Shown one piece after another: positions 14,031-26,639 of a DNA stretch of 64,000 bases. The notes under the pieces are model-generated. The model did not search any database, was not told the DNA's origin, and saw nothing but the letters and a program-made list of their open reading frames with translations. This DNA is from Leptodactylus fallax (lineage: Eukaryota; Chordata; Amphibia; Anura; Leptodactylidae), in the NCBI GenBank assembly GCA_947044405.1, contig CAMRHE010000013.1, positions 868,001 through 932,000 on the forward strand. Reading direction: 5' to 3'. Within the stretch, counting starts at the first letter, position 1, and each line of letters begins with the position of its first letter. Made by a program: the position numbers and the translations under genes.

Positions 14031-14339
14031 GACTCTCTGGTGATTCTCTTGTCAGACTTACGCCTTCTGTAACTGATCCCTCCTCTTCCTCTTCTCCCTC
14101 GGGTTCTCAGGAAGCTCAAGACCGAGGGGAATGCAGCCATCCTGGGGGCTCCAGATTGGCCCCAACGCGCCTAGTAATTGGATCTCATGTTCCTGCTGGC
14201 GGACATTCCTTGGCCTCTTCCTCTGCAGTCGCCCTTCTGTCTCGAGGACCGCTGTTCCACTTCACCTTACCTCAGTTTCTCTTAACGACGTGGTTGTTGA
14301 AGCCAAGGTTCTGCGGCACCGTGGGCTTTCGGAGCCTGT

Positions 14340-15290
14340 TATCCAGACCATGCTCTAGGCCCGGAAACCCCAGTCAGCCAAGTTCTATCATCACACATGG
14401 AAGGCTTACGTCCGCTGGTGTAAGAGTACCGATTTTTATCCACTTTCCTTTTCTCTTACCAGGATCCTGGCTTTTCTCCAGTTCGGTCTGGATCAAGGTC
14501 TTGGTCTTTCTTCTCTTAGGGACAGGTCTCTGCCCTCTCTATTCTTTTTTCAGGAGACCCTGGCCTTCTGGCCTCAGGTGACAACTTTCCTGCAGGGAGT
14601 GGTGCACCGTGTCCCCCCCCCCCCTTCCTTCTACCCATGGAACTGTGAGATCTTAGCCTTGTCCTTGAGTTGGTTCGAGGTTCCCCCCTTCAAACCTTGG
14701 TGGGATCTTCCTCTTCGCCTTTTGTCATGGTAGGTCGATTCCTGGTGGCCATTACCTCCATCTGCAGGATCTCCGCGTTGGCTGCCTTTTCAACAGCCTC
14801 CCTTTCTGATTCTCCACAAGGGCAAGGTTGTCCTTTGTCCGCCACTGTCCTTTCTGCCTAAGGTGGTTTTCTCCCTTAACCTCTTCAGGGACGTAGTCTA
14901 GCCATCTTTTGCCCGAACCCCAAGTAATCCACCTGAGCGTTCTCTTCACTGCCCGGATGTCTTTCTGGTGATTCAGGGCTATTTGTCTCTCACTGAAATT
15001 TTCCATCATTCGGATCCTTTGTTTGTCCTCACTGAGGGCCCTCACAAGGGCCTACCTGATTCCTAGGCTTCCATCTCTCGATGGATTCAGTCTGCGATCA
15101 GGAGGCCTATCGTCTTAGGGTAGGGCTCGGCCCTTCCATGTGACGACTCCCTCCTCGGGAGCTATCAGAGCCTCCTGGGCTGTTCGGCATCAGACTTCTG
15201 CCACCCAGGTCTACAAGGCAGCCACCTGGGCCTCCATCCATACTTTCACTAAGTTTTTTCCAGATCCATTCTGTTGCCTCTGCTGATGCC
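14340..15290 (+). pseudogene. DIRS-like tyrosine recombinase, degenerate
   Basis: The enzyme would integrate the circular cDNA. The N-terminal part reads ARKPQSAKFYHHTWKAYVRW, then ILAFLQFGLDQGLGLSSLR and QVTTFLQGVVHRV. The catalytic half shows LVAITSICRISALAAFS, where the Arg of box I is kept, and the C-terminal SATQVYKAATWASIHTF near 15200-15250. The usual Tyr nucleophile after HTF.K. appears to read Phe (HTFTKFF), although this alignment is from memory. Frameshifts occur near 14520 and 14630. It is not functional as it stands. Confidence 0.8.
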
Positions 15291-15379
15291 AGGTTGGGTC
15301 GTAGGTTCTGCAGGCAGCTGTGTGTTAGGTTGTTCGCATGGCCGTGTAATTCCCACCCTCTGAGACTGCTTTAGGACAT

Positions 15380-15477
15380 CCCATGGTGCTGTGTCCCCCA
15401 GTGAAATAAGCGAGAAAACAGGATTTTTTGTATTCACTATAAAATCCTTTTGTTGTATTCACAGGGGAAACAGATCC
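15380..15477. repeat. DIRS internal complementary region
   Basis: The first half, CCCATGGTGCTGTGTCCCCC then AGTGAAATAAGCG, is the exact complement of the left terminus. The second half (15449-15477, TTGTTGTATTCACAGGGGAA) corresponds to the complement of the right terminus. In DIRS-1 such a region templates completion of the termini and joining into a circle. Confidence 0.8.
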
Positions 15478-15598
15478 CACCCTTGTTTTTACTGTTGTTC
15501 CTGCCCGAGCTGTTTTGATTTTTTTTTCGGGTTCAGGACATGTTGGTGGTTGTTGGTTCTGTGTTCCTTTTGGTGTCTCTCTTCTACTGCTGCGGTAC

Positions 15599-15735
15599 AA
15601 ACTGACTAAGCACAGTGTCTGTGGGAGGGTATAGCCCAGAGGTGAAGCTAACAGCTTTTCATTCTCCTAGTGTCAGCCTCCTAGTGGCTGGGTCTATACC
15701 CATGGTGCTGTGTTCCCCAGTGAATACAACGCGAA
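15599..15735. repeat. DIRS right inverted terminal repeat
   Basis: It runs from AAACTGACTAAGCACAGTGT to CCCCAGTGAATACAACGCG, inverted relative to 11553-11687. It lacks part of the GGGGG run and has several transitions relative to the left copy. Confidence 0.85.
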
Positions 15736-15860
15736 AAAGATTTTATTGTGAGTACAAAAAAAAAAAACCTGACATTTGACTGTATTACTCATGGATTATT
15801 GAAAACAATTATTAAATAAGCAAGCTCAAAAAAATCATTGGAGTGCTGTCCATCTCTTTT

Positions 15861-15863
<3 letters not shown>

Positions 15864-15917
<54 letters not shown>
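15864..15917. repeat. (TA)n microsatellite
   Basis: About 26 TA units directly abut the Tc1 element that starts at 15918. A second TA tract follows its other end. Confidence 0.95.

Positions 15918-17559
<1,642 letters not shown>

Positions 17560-17601
<42 letters not shown>
17560..17601. repeat. (TA)n microsatellite
   Basis: This TA tract begins at the right edge of the Tc1 element. With the tract at 15864 it suggests insertion into, or growth from, a TA-rich target. Confidence 0.9.
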
Positions 17602-17602
<1 letters not shown>

Positions 17603-17951
17603 TCCTGGAGGGGTTCAGTCAGCCCCATTTGGAATTGCCCACCCACCTCATCCCACATTGAGAGCCGGGACAAAGGTGCAAAGATAGGACCAGCTTCATT
17701 AGACGGTGACTGCTCACATTCCTTGTCCATGTATATGTGTATCTTCCCCTGATGAGATTCTGGTTGAGTTGAAATGCGTAGGAAAGCATTATGTGGACCT
17801 AGTGTCCAAACTAGGCAGCAATATTACTAGCAAAAACCTCTGATTGGCTACTAAGCAATTTTAAGGTATGCTGGTTCACATGGCCATATTTTTAAGACAA
17901 AAGAGGCAGTCTTAGCTATGTGAACACAGACACATATCTGCCTTTATGTTA

Positions 17952-18333
17952 AGCTGTATCCTGTGTCAGCCTGCACTCGAGGGGGTTTGCCAACATTAGC
18001 AACTTGGGAAAGTCTTCTCTAGCTGACATTGGTGAAAGGGGTCTGGCAGAAATGTTGCTGTGATGATACACAGAGAGCTAGGCCGCCTGATGCAAGCACA
18101 ATAAGAGGGATCACAGAGAGAAAATAAGTGAAGGATCTGAATATTGATAAATGAACTTTAGTCGATCATGCATATTTAGAGCCAAAATGCATAGCTAGAC
18201 TACTTTGTTAATATTCATGGTCTGTCCACCAGGGCTATTCATCATTTTAGTCCTTAGATTGGTTGCTTGATAATTTTAAGCACGTTTTTTTTGCTGGTAT
18301 CTATTCCTTCGATTTTAAAGCATACCTATTTAG
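17952..18333. repeat. Right arm of a large inverted repeat
   Basis: This is the inverted counterpart of 10975-11373, for example CAAAATGCATAGCTAGACTA and TAGATTGGTTGCTTGATAAT. The two arms enclose the split retroposon tail, the DIRS element and a Tc1 element. Confidence 0.8.
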
Positions 18334-19137
18334 TTTGTTTGTTTTTTTAATTCTTTTCCAATGTACTTATGGTCTGAGATGGAAATAATCAATCAGAATC
18401 ATCCTCTTTGAAAGGAAGTTATTTTGTGATAAACTAGGAAAGGTTTAGTCAAAGTGGGAGCAAATTGACAGCTTGTACTTCCTGGCCGAAACTAAGAGGA
18501 AGGTAAACAGTCTCATTTTATGGAGCCTCAGACTTGTCTCTAATCACATTCAGATAACAGCCACCAGACACACAAAAGAAATGGGTGGAATACCTTGTTA
18601 GACAAACTACAAGATCAGTCTAATATTTACAGTGGAAACATACTAGTGGAATAAATGTGTAATGGCTTGTTTAATGACAGTGCATTTTAGTAATAATGCT
18701 ATACATGTAAACAAGTCTTATTAATGATCTTTGTCCCCTAGACACTTTGCATCATGCAGGCCCCTTTAAAGGAGTTGACTTGCTCTATCATTGATGGGTG
18801 CTTGTTACAGCCAGGCATCAACGCATTTAAGGCTAAGGCCCGATACCACAAAAATGCTGCTGAATGTCCGCAGGTATATTCAACAGTATTTGCTGTGGTT
18901 CTTCTGCAGATTTCTGTGTGGGCCCCACATGGCTTTAAACCTTTGGATGAAATCTGCCGATAAATTTCGCAGCATTACTGCAAGCTTGAAACCCACAGAG
19001 AAAGGCAATTTGTGCTGTTTGGTATAAATGTATACATTTTCCTACAGAAGGATGCGTTTGTTTACATGATATGCATTGCGATTAAAATCACATCCAGCAA
19101 TGGCATGCAGCTTTTCTGTGAACTATGGTTGTTCTCT
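18334..19137. other. Intronic sequence, no gene recognised
   Basis: No coding exon, RNA gene or paired termini were seen in this stretch. Confidence 0.5.
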
Positions 19138-19375
19138 TTAAAGGGGTTGTCCAGGATATATATTTTTTTTTTACATTAGGTTGGGGGAGGTGGGAAAAAA
19201 AAAACATATTCACCTGTCTCCGGTTTCTCCAAGCGTGTTCCGGTCCTGCTTCCGAGGCCAATCAGCAGCCTAAGGAAAGGGACTCGGGATGTCACAGCCG
19301 GCGAGGAATTTAGCCACAAGAAAACATCGAAACAGCGTAATATAAAAAAATATATATCCCGGTCAACCTCTTTAA
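19138..19375. mobile_element. TTAA-flanked MITE, AGGGGTTGTCC family
   Basis: AGGGGTTGTCCAGGATATAT at 19142 is mirrored by ATATATCCCGGTCAACCTCT before TTAA at 19372-19375. The left TTAA is 19138-19141. The 230-bp interior is non-coding. Similar single ends (AAAGGGGTTG next to TTAA) occur at 19596, 27473 and 27720, and looser ones at 33413 and 38366. Confidence 0.7.
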
Positions 19376-20220
19376 TTGACTCCACACAAGGTCAAGAATG
19401 ACACAGTGCCCTGAAGTCACCCAAGTTTGACAAACTCATTTTGGTGGAGATGCTTTGTAAAGCTTGGTTCACATCTGCAGTATGTCTCTTCCACTCTGAA
19501 GTACTTGGCACAGTCTTTGCTGATCATTGCATTTAAGAGCTGAGATACAAGAATTCCAGCAGCAGTACACCTACAGATGCATCTGCACAACTAAAGGGGT
19601 TGTTCAAGTGGGGCAACCCTTCTAATGGAGATATTTAATAAGCTAATCACATGGTGGCATCTGCATGTAGACATGGGAACAAAGCTAAGTTATTGCACAG
19701 AACAAGCACATGAATGGACAGGAAATGTTTTCTGACTTTGACATTGGATTTCAATGAATAATAGTCTCTTTATAGAGTTTCTACCTACAAGTAACTCAGT
19801 TTGAGTGCACAGTTGTATAAAAATAATTCCATTTTAATAATTACAAAAACGGGTTAAAATGAGTTGCGAAACGCATAAAAAAGCTTCAGCCCATGAAGGA
19901 CCAGATGCACATTAAATAATAGATGGTGATTACAAGTAAGTGGCTTAAAATATGCAAGGGCTTGAGACTGTGGATCAGTCTAATGTGTATGAGCACCTTA
20001 AGCCGGATTTTAGCTCCTCTCAAGTAAAATTGGAGGCTATGGTTCTTACAGGCTCAACAAAACTGCTTTGTTGAAAACTGGAAAAATCTTGCCTTGTCTG
20101 ATAAGTCTTGGTATTTGATACATTGGGCAGAAGTTGGTATGCACTTTTTGAATCCGTCGTTCCTTATCCAAGTTGCTGGTGTGATGGTATGATGCATTTT
20201 CATGGCATATAGAAGACACC

Positions 20221-20660
20221 TTAAAGGGAGTCTATCAGCTCTAAAACGGCTTCCAAACCGATAATCGTGCCATGTAGAGACCTTTATTAGGAGCAGAAAC
20301 ATATCTTTGTGGCCACGAAACCAATGAAACAATGTGGAAATAATAATTTACAAGTGCGCTGGGGTCGGGCCTAATTTTCCAGATTTGTCTATGGACAGAT
20401 ATGTGTATGCGATTCAGAGGCTGATTTTAACCACAGCTAAAAGGATAACACTGAGCACCAATTCCAGAGGAGATCAGGAATAGTACCAAGTGTCTGTAAA
20501 ACTGGTAAATCAGGTCCAACCCTGAAGTACCCTATAAAAATATGATTATTATCTGTACATTGCTTTTTGTATGTGCTTTTTGCTGGTTTGTTTCTGCTCC
20601 TATTAAAGGTATCTTCAAAACAATATTATTGGTTTGTAAGACATTTTGGACCTGACATAT
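20221..20660. mobile_element. Possible TTAA-type MITE
   Basis: It starts TTAAAGGGAGTCTATCAG. Subterminal blocks are inverted: ACCTTTATTAGGAGCAGAAA near 20280 and TTTCTGCTCCTATTAAAGGT near 20592. The right outer edge is not clear. Confidence 0.4.
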
Positions 20661-21321
20661 GCCTTTTAATACAAGTATGTCACTCTAACTTTTATTGCCT
20701 ACAGTAATCCACTGTCAAAAAGCTCATTGCATCTGAAACTGTTTCTGAAACTGTATTTTTGCATATAGCAACCAATCACAACTCAGTCTTCTTTTTTCTT
20801 TGAAGGCCTCTGAATACAAAAGCCTGTCTGTTGAACAGTTTCATAAATCTCCCCACTGTCTTCACACCTATAACCATCATATTCACTTTATCTTAATCAC
20901 TTTACTTAACTTTAAGTATTTGGTGATATGGTAGATGTCATATCTTTATTATGAGGCTGACAAATCTGTATCAGATGCTACCATGTCATCATATATCAGA
21001 ATCTAGGAAGTAATACATGCCGAACCTTGCTGACTGTGTGCCACAAAGAATGCAGATTGTGGTGACACCTAACCCAGAACTAGAAAGGTATACCTAATAG
21101 ATTGGCCTATGACTGTTTCTTATACACAACTATTCCTTACCAGTAAATCACTACCACATCTGCTCCATTGTGTGTTACACAGCATGTTTTTACCAGTCTT
21201 GACACTAGAACTAGAACTCCATAAAAGTCTATTGGCTGCCTGTCATGCTGGTATACAACCTCCAAGCAATAAGGCAGTATGAACAAATTCTTATGTTGAG
21301 TGTATATGGTCATTAACACAC

Positions 21322-22360
21322 TAAGGCCCCTTTCACATCACGTTATAGAGGTCCGCCTGACTGATACGTTTTTATAGCTGTTATGGTCTCTGTATGCCCC
21401 TGTCCGTTATTTCAAACGGACCAGAAAAGCGTGTACTACCACGCTTTTCTGTCCTTTAACAACAACAGATCCGCGACAGTTCGTTTTCAATTTACTATAG
21501 TCCTCTATGTAAACGGAAGCAAGCGATTTGCATCCGCTTAAAGTATTTCCGTTATGGCTGGTCAGTTCATCCCCTGAAAAGGGAACCCTGCCCCATTAGC
21601 CACAACCGCGCCCCTCTTTATCACACTGAAACCACGCAGCAGGGTCTTCCAGAAAGGAGAAGCCAGCAGAACTCTCCATAAGGTAAGCCCTCCTCCCCTC
21701 CTCCCCAACCCTTTCCTACCTGAAATGGCCGCCCCTCCCTTCCCTGGTGCCAGCATGAATGATCCTGTGATTTTACCCCCTTAGAGAAATGGCTGCCGCC
21801 CTCACCTCTCACCACTCCATGTCTCTAGCGCCACCCCAGTCCTGTCTTCTCCTCCCCTGCCATGAGTGCCGCCCCTCCCCCATCTTATTCCAGAGCTGGG
21901 ACACGTGAGTGGTGAGAGGTGGGGGATGGGTGGCACTCGTGGCGGGAGAGGAGAAGACAGAACTGGGGTGGCGCTAGAGACATTAAGTGGTGAGGGGCGC
22001 CAGCCATTTCTCTAAGGGGGTCACAAATGGCAGTATCATTCATGCTGGAGGAAGGGGTAGCAGCCTTTAGAGGTAGCACACGTGGGGGGGGGGCAAACCA
22101 TCCCTTATGGCTGAACCCCCGCCCCACGTGTGCTACCCCTAATGGCATTAGGTGAAGCACATAAAAACTGATCCGTTTTTTTTTTTTTTTTTTTTTTTTT
22201 AGCAAAAAACTGATGCAAACAGATGCACGTCCATTAACAGATCGGTTTTTCTGATGCATGAATTGACATCAGTTTGCGTTGTTATTTTTGATTAAAATAA
22301 CAGATCCGTTAAACTGATCAGTTAAACTGATGTAAAAAACATGATGTGAAAGGGGCCTAA
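21322..22360. mobile_element. Harbinger-like fold-back element
   Basis: The ends GGCCCCTTTCACATCACG (from 21325) and TGATGTGAAAGGGGCC (to 22357) are inverted and flanked by TAA on both sides (21322-21324 and 22358-22360), matching the 3-bp TWA duplication of PIF/Harbinger elements. The middle is a large imperfect palindrome centred near 21895. For example, CTCTAGCGCCACCCCAGTCC pairs with the block ending in GGGGTGGCGCTAGAG near 21978. No transposase is present, so it is read as a 1.03-kb non-autonomous element. Confidence 0.65.
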
Positions 22361-22404
22361 CTTAGCACTAACGTTAGTACTGAATAACAATGCCTTTCAA
22401 TTTC

Positions 22405-22920
22405 AGGAGACATGGTATATGGGCACGCCGGTCTCTTGCACATATGCAAACTTATATTTGGCATATTTGAAGGAAAGGTTGGTTTTCAATATATGCAACC
22501 CATTCTTGAAAAATATTAGAAAATATCTGAGGTTTGTCGATGACGTGTTTATAGTATGGGAGGGCACTCCCGATCAATTTCACGCATTTGTTGAAGGGTA
22601 CCTCGAAAGGGAATTATAAATGTGGGAATTGACAATTTTGTTTTGCAAAATTGCGAAAACGATTTGTTTGACTTGGGGAGGTGAAAAGTTGGACAGTTCA
22701 GTTTTTAAACTGCAAATCTTAATTTGTTGTCTATGCCCATGTGGACATTATTGCATAGGGAGGACTATACGCTGTTTATATGTTAGAGTGAGGTAACATT
22801 TTAGTTCTATTTCCACTAGCGTAAGCAGTCCAAGGCTTATTGAATATGTCCATAGAGAGCATAACAGTGATTGTAATTCTCTCCCCTTTTTGGGTCTTGA
22901 AATGGTTAACCCATTGAAAT
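22405..22920 (+). pseudogene. Penelope-like element fragment (RT and GIY-YIG endonuclease)
   Basis: The first piece (22419-22617) reads MGTPVSCTYANLYLAYLKE and then KYLRFVDDVFIVWEGTPDQF. This is the RT core with FVDD in place of YVDD or YIDD, in the arrangement typical of Penelope-like elements (MGT..APTYANL....RYIDDVF..W.G). After frame breaks, 22728-22793 reads CLCPCGHYCIGRTIRCLYVR, then EHNSDCNSLPFLGLE. That matches the CPCG..YIGKT.RPL..R...EH pattern of the element's GIY-YIG endonuclease. The copy is 5'-truncated just right of the fold-back element and decayed. Confidence 0.75.
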
Positions 22921-22980
22921 ATGGGGGAGATAGACATAAAGGAGAGAAGCTAAATGGATTATGGGACTAATGCCTTAATG

Positions 22981-23021
22981 TACAGTGCTGCGGAATATGT
23001 TGGCACTATATAAATGAAATG

Positions 23022-23049
<28 letters not shown>
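22981..23049. repeat. Repeat tail with (ATT)n
   Basis: CAGTGCTGCGGAATATGTTG and GCACTATATAAATGAAATG are followed by about nine ATT units. This is the inverse of the block at 4775-4872 and could be the 3' end of the preceding retroelement or an independent repeat. Confidence 0.55.
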
Positions 23050-23054
<5 letters not shown>

Positions 23055-23411
23055 CCTAATGGCCACAATGATATGAGTTTCTATAAAAAAAAATAAGAGT
23101 TGTAACTTTTTAATTGCTTTTAATAAGATTGTATTAAGTTCTGTATTGGTTGTCATGGAGATAACGACATGCATCACGCGCATCCTCTTCTGCCAGTATG
23201 CTTTAACATGCGGCACCACGTATATTTTGTGGGTGTGATCTCACCCACACAATATACTGTACTTCTATGGACGTTTTTTAAGCAGAGCACCACGTTAATG
23301 GAAACTGCAGCATACCCATACTCCACTGTATTGCGACTTAAATAGTAAGTTGTTCCAACTTTCATATTTATTACTCATTAACACATATTCATTTATTTTT
23401 ATTTACTCTAG

Positions 23412-23465
23412 GTGAGAAAAAGCAAAAGTACAAAGAGCTAAAAAAGCGAGAAGAGAGCATGGACA
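23412..23465 (+). CDS. IFT74: IFT74 coding exon (seventh from last)
   Basis: This 54-bp exon supplies the last two bases of the split Gly codon and then EKKQKYKELKKREESMD, and leaves one base (A) of the next codon. The acceptor is TTTACTCTAG and the donor is A|GTAAGT, close to consensus. The composition is strongly charged and coiled-coil-like. The short KYKELKKRE block is a recognisable vertebrate IFT74 segment and fixes the order between the exons at 156 and 26009. Confidence 0.93.
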
Positions 23466-24115
23466 GTAAGTGAAAGTTTGATATATATTAGTATATTGTA
23501 TGTCTACATCGTCTAAAATAAAATAAAAAAAAAAATAGTTGCCTACCAAATTCTGTACAGTATATTTCCATGCTGTTTTTTAAATATTTTTTTTCCATTA
23601 GACATGATTTATTACATTTTGAAATAGGAAGCTTCTTTAGAAAATAAGAGTATTATGTCAAAATTTGTCTCGCTAACAATATACTTGTTTACCTATATGT
23701 CTTCCGCTGAGAGTTGAGATTCCTTCAAAAGGAAGAAATAGTTTGCCAGGAAATTTAGGTTTCTTTGTTTCCTGAGATTTTCACATCCACAAGCTGCTTT
23801 TCCTATGTGCTTAATGTAAAGACTATATCATTGTGTACTAAAGCTGTGAAATCCTTCAACTTGCAAAATAGCACTCAGTAGAATTATTCCATAAGATAGG
23901 ACTGCAATAATTTCAGTAATTCTATTGAAGAGTTTATCAATTTTAAAACTTATTTTTGAAAAAACCTCCCAAAAGTTAAAGGGGATGTTCAGAATTGCCA
24001 AAACATAGCTGTGTTTTTCCATAATTAATAAGAGTTTGCACTCAAGAACTTTACAATATCGTCTGAGCACCCATGTTCCTAGCATTGGATAAATCTCAGT
24101 TACTGAGGAAAACCA
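23466..24115. other. Intronic sequence, no gene recognised
   Basis: Apart from one TTAAAGGGGATG repeat end near 23976, nothing was identified. Confidence 0.5.
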
Positions 24116-24527
24116 TTAAGGGGAGTTTGTCAGCTCCAAGATTGCTATTAATCTAGACATAGTGCCATGTAGGTTAATTAAATACAAGCTCCATCATACC
24201 TGTGATTTGTAGTTTTATGCCTGCAATTCTGAGAATCCTATTTTTTATTCTTTATGTAAATGAGTTGTCTGAAGCACTAAGGGCATGGATTCCTAGGACC
24301 TAGCACCATCTATCACTCTGTCTTCCTCTGAGGGGAGAAGGTTTGGGTGGCGTGACAGAGTCCCCCATCTTCGCTGCTCTAGACAACTCATTTACATAAA
24401 GAATAAAAGATGGGATTCTCAGTATTGTGGGCATGAAATTACAAAGCACATGTATGATGGTGCTTGTGTTTAATTAATCTACATATCACTATGTCACTAG
24501 TTTAATATCAATTTGGGAGCAATTTAA
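24116..24527. mobile_element. TTAA fold-back MITE
   Basis: TTAA is at 24116-24119 and at 24524-24527. Arms of about 140 bp are inverted. For example, TTCTTTATGTAAATGAGTTG near 24249 mirrors CAACTCATTTACATAAAGAA near 24383, and GTTAATTAAATACAAGC mirrors GCTTGTGTTTAATTAA. The loop is about 110 bp. The transcript of this intron could form a long hairpin here. Confidence 0.7.
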
Positions 24528-25160
24528 TGTAAAAGAACAGTGACCTGTGAATGGCTCCATTGACTATAATAGGTTCCTTTCACAGTAACGATTTGTGAAA
24601 GAAACAGACAGCACACGGTCAGAAAAGTTGTTTGTGTGAAAGGGCTCTTCGGCTGATGTTGGAGCTAAATGAGAAGCTTATATTATAGCCCTCATACTTT
24701 ATTCGCATCAGTACATGTCAGTATTTCTCTATGTATGTCCTACAGCACATGATCCTGTGGCTGTTCCTAAAAAGTCACCTGAAACATGTAACAAGAATTT
24801 GAAACGACGGGCACAGCTAAATACTACCTGGAGTGCTCTATATGTATCAAAGACGAAATTTAGATGCTTGTATAACAAGCAAAAACACAAAATATAGGAA
24901 CACACCCAAAGAAATTCATATATTTTTATCAAATCCTGTTTTGGCATCCCAGTAGCCCTTGATCTTCAGTGGTTTTAATTAATGGTTTAATAAAATATAT
25001 GAATTTCTTTGGGTAGGATCCTATATTTTGTATTTTTGCTTGTTATATTTAAACGTGAAACCACAGGTCTGCTGTCATGTGAGTTTTACTAAAGAGTAGC
25101 TTTATTGCAGTTCTCTCAATAAAGGGGTTGTTCAGGCTATCTTTTATGAATGATTTGACA
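24528..25160. other. Intronic sequence, no gene recognised
   Basis: A short imperfect inverted pair (AAAATATAGGA near 24889 and TCCTATATTTTG near 25018) is present. Nothing coding was identified. Confidence 0.45.
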
Positions 25161-25436
25161 TTAAAGAGGACCTTTCACGTCCTCATGTATATGCAGTTTT
25201 ACATACCGCTAGAAAGCCGACAGCACGCTGAATTCAGCGCACTGCCGGCTTTCCCGATATGTGCCCCAGGGCTGGAGATATCGGTGGTCTTAGTTTCACC
25301 ATTCACCGTCAGAAGGGCGTTCCTGACAGTCTAGCTGGGCTGTGAGGAACACACTCCCTAACTGTACTCGTCCATAGACTTGTACTGGGGAGGGGGGGGC
25401 GTTCCTCACAGCTCAGCGTCATCACTGTCTCTATGT
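25161..25436 (+). mobile_element. TTAA-type element, copy in forward orientation
   Basis: It starts TTAAAGAGGACCTTTCACGT and includes CATACCGCTAGAAAGCCGAC, GGGCTGGAGATATCGG and AGAAGGGCGTTCCTGACAGT. The same sequence lies inverted at 34840-35142 in a later IFT74 intron. There is no coding capacity, and the right end is indistinct. Confidence 0.65.
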
Positions 25437-26008
25437 GTTGATCAATGACAGAAAGAGTCAACAAATAAGTGAAGAAATAGGCAAGTTTGTTATCTTCACC
25501 TGAGTTATAGATTTAGGAAAAAAATATTTAGTTACTCTCTAAGTAACTAGTGGAGAACTCAAGTAAAATTTGTTGTAGGTGTCTTGAGTCTACAGTAGGG
25601 GACATCTGGTCTGCCTGGTCTGGCATTTTTCAGTATCCTTGCACTAGAGTAGTTTATAGTGTTATGTTCTTCTAGCTATCAGCAGTTTGGCAAAGTGAAT
25701 AAAAATCACCTGAAATGCCTTCACTATAGGAAATTTCCATTTGTGACTTTTCAATCCAGTTTGCTGTGATGATCTTGGTGTGTTATAGTAACTGGATTGG
25801 AGGTCACTTTGAGACTATTTTCTCTCGATCATTGTCAAGAAAACCCTATTAAAGCTACTGTTTGAAATAATAACAAAAATGTATTGACTTGATTGTGTTT
25901 TACTGGGTAATAACACGATCAAGTGAATTGATTTTTATTCCTATGTCTGTTTTAATGGTCACCATGCGTTTAGGTTCTCCACTTACAGTTTTGAGGTTAT
26001 GCTTTCAG
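25437..26008. other. Intronic sequence before the 26009 exon
   Basis: No repeat or RNA gene was identified. The stretch ends in the acceptor TTATGCTTTCAG. Confidence 0.5.
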
Positions 26009-26106
26009 GATTTCTTTCCACTTTTGAAGAAAATAAGAATCAAGAGATGGAGCAGAAGTCCGAGATAGAAGCAAATATTGTCACTCTACTGGAACACTCA
26101 AGCAGG
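26009..26106 (+). CDS. IFT74: IFT74 coding exon (sixth from last)
   Basis: This 98-bp exon takes two bases to finish an Arg codon and then reads [20 protein letters not shown] and [12 protein letters not shown], ending in phase 0. The acceptor is GCTTTCAG and the donor is AGG|GTGAGT. IEANIV.LLEH.SR is a well-conserved IFT74 block, and the following exon continues with NINR as in vertebrate orthologues. The region belongs to the coiled coil shared with IFT81. Confidence 0.95.
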
Positions 26107-26330
26107 GTGAGTTCAGCAGTTGCCAGGACACAAGGATATCCTTTGTTATGTAGAGCTGTCTTATCATGCCTGTCCTCTGGCACCACAATGCAGACATTTC
26201 TTCATATAGTAAGTACAAGACATTACAAATAGGACATGCAGTATCAATTTGGTTTTCATGATTTCCTTTAAAATGTTTCTGTTTCCCTCTGAAACTGTAT
26301 TGATGTTGGCACAGTTTTCATCTTATACAG

Positions 26331-26457
26331 AATATAAACCGAATGAAACAAATCTCTTCAGTTACCTCTCAAGACCTCAAAATTATGCAGGAGGACCTTA
26401 CTTTTAAGGAAACTGAAATGCACAAATCTCAGAGTACTGCAAAGAATTTGACATCTG
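26331..26457 (+). CDS. IFT74: IFT74 coding exon (fifth from last)
   Basis: This 127-bp exon is phase 0 at the start and leaves one base (G) at the end. It encodes [40 protein letters not shown] and TS. The acceptor is ATCTTATACAG and the donor is G|GTAAGA. The MQ.DL.FK..E..KSQSTA.NLTS pattern is the one remembered for human IFT74. It lies 224 bp after the previous exon, the shortest intron in the gene here. Confidence 0.95.
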
Positions 26458-26639
26458 GTAAGACGCAAACTTCCATCCATGGCTAGTTTTTTCAGATATT
26501 ATGTGCTTTATTATGATCAATATGCTAAATAATGCTTAAAGGGGTAGTATCACTACTGACACTACTGTCCAAGCTCTATATATTCCCACTGTCTCGATTT
26601 ATTCACTAACAAGTTTAAACCCCATGTGTAGAAATACAC

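Larger units (their letters stand above)
11551..15736 (+). mobile_element. DIRS-like tyrosine-recombinase retrotransposon
   Basis: Its 135-bp inverted terminal repeats (11553-11687 and 15599-15735) share ATTCACTGGGG-type ends, CACAGCACCATGGGTATAGA, and CTGTGCTTAGTCAGTTT at the inner edge. Upstream of the right repeat, 15380-15477 holds the complement of the left terminus followed by the complement of the right terminus. That is the internal complementary region known from DIRS elements. Between them lie degenerate reverse transcriptase/RNase H and tyrosine recombinase coding. At 4.2 kb it is shorter than the 5-6 kb of full DIRS elements, so the gag region may be reduced. There are many stops and frameshifts. 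Confidence 0.85.
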
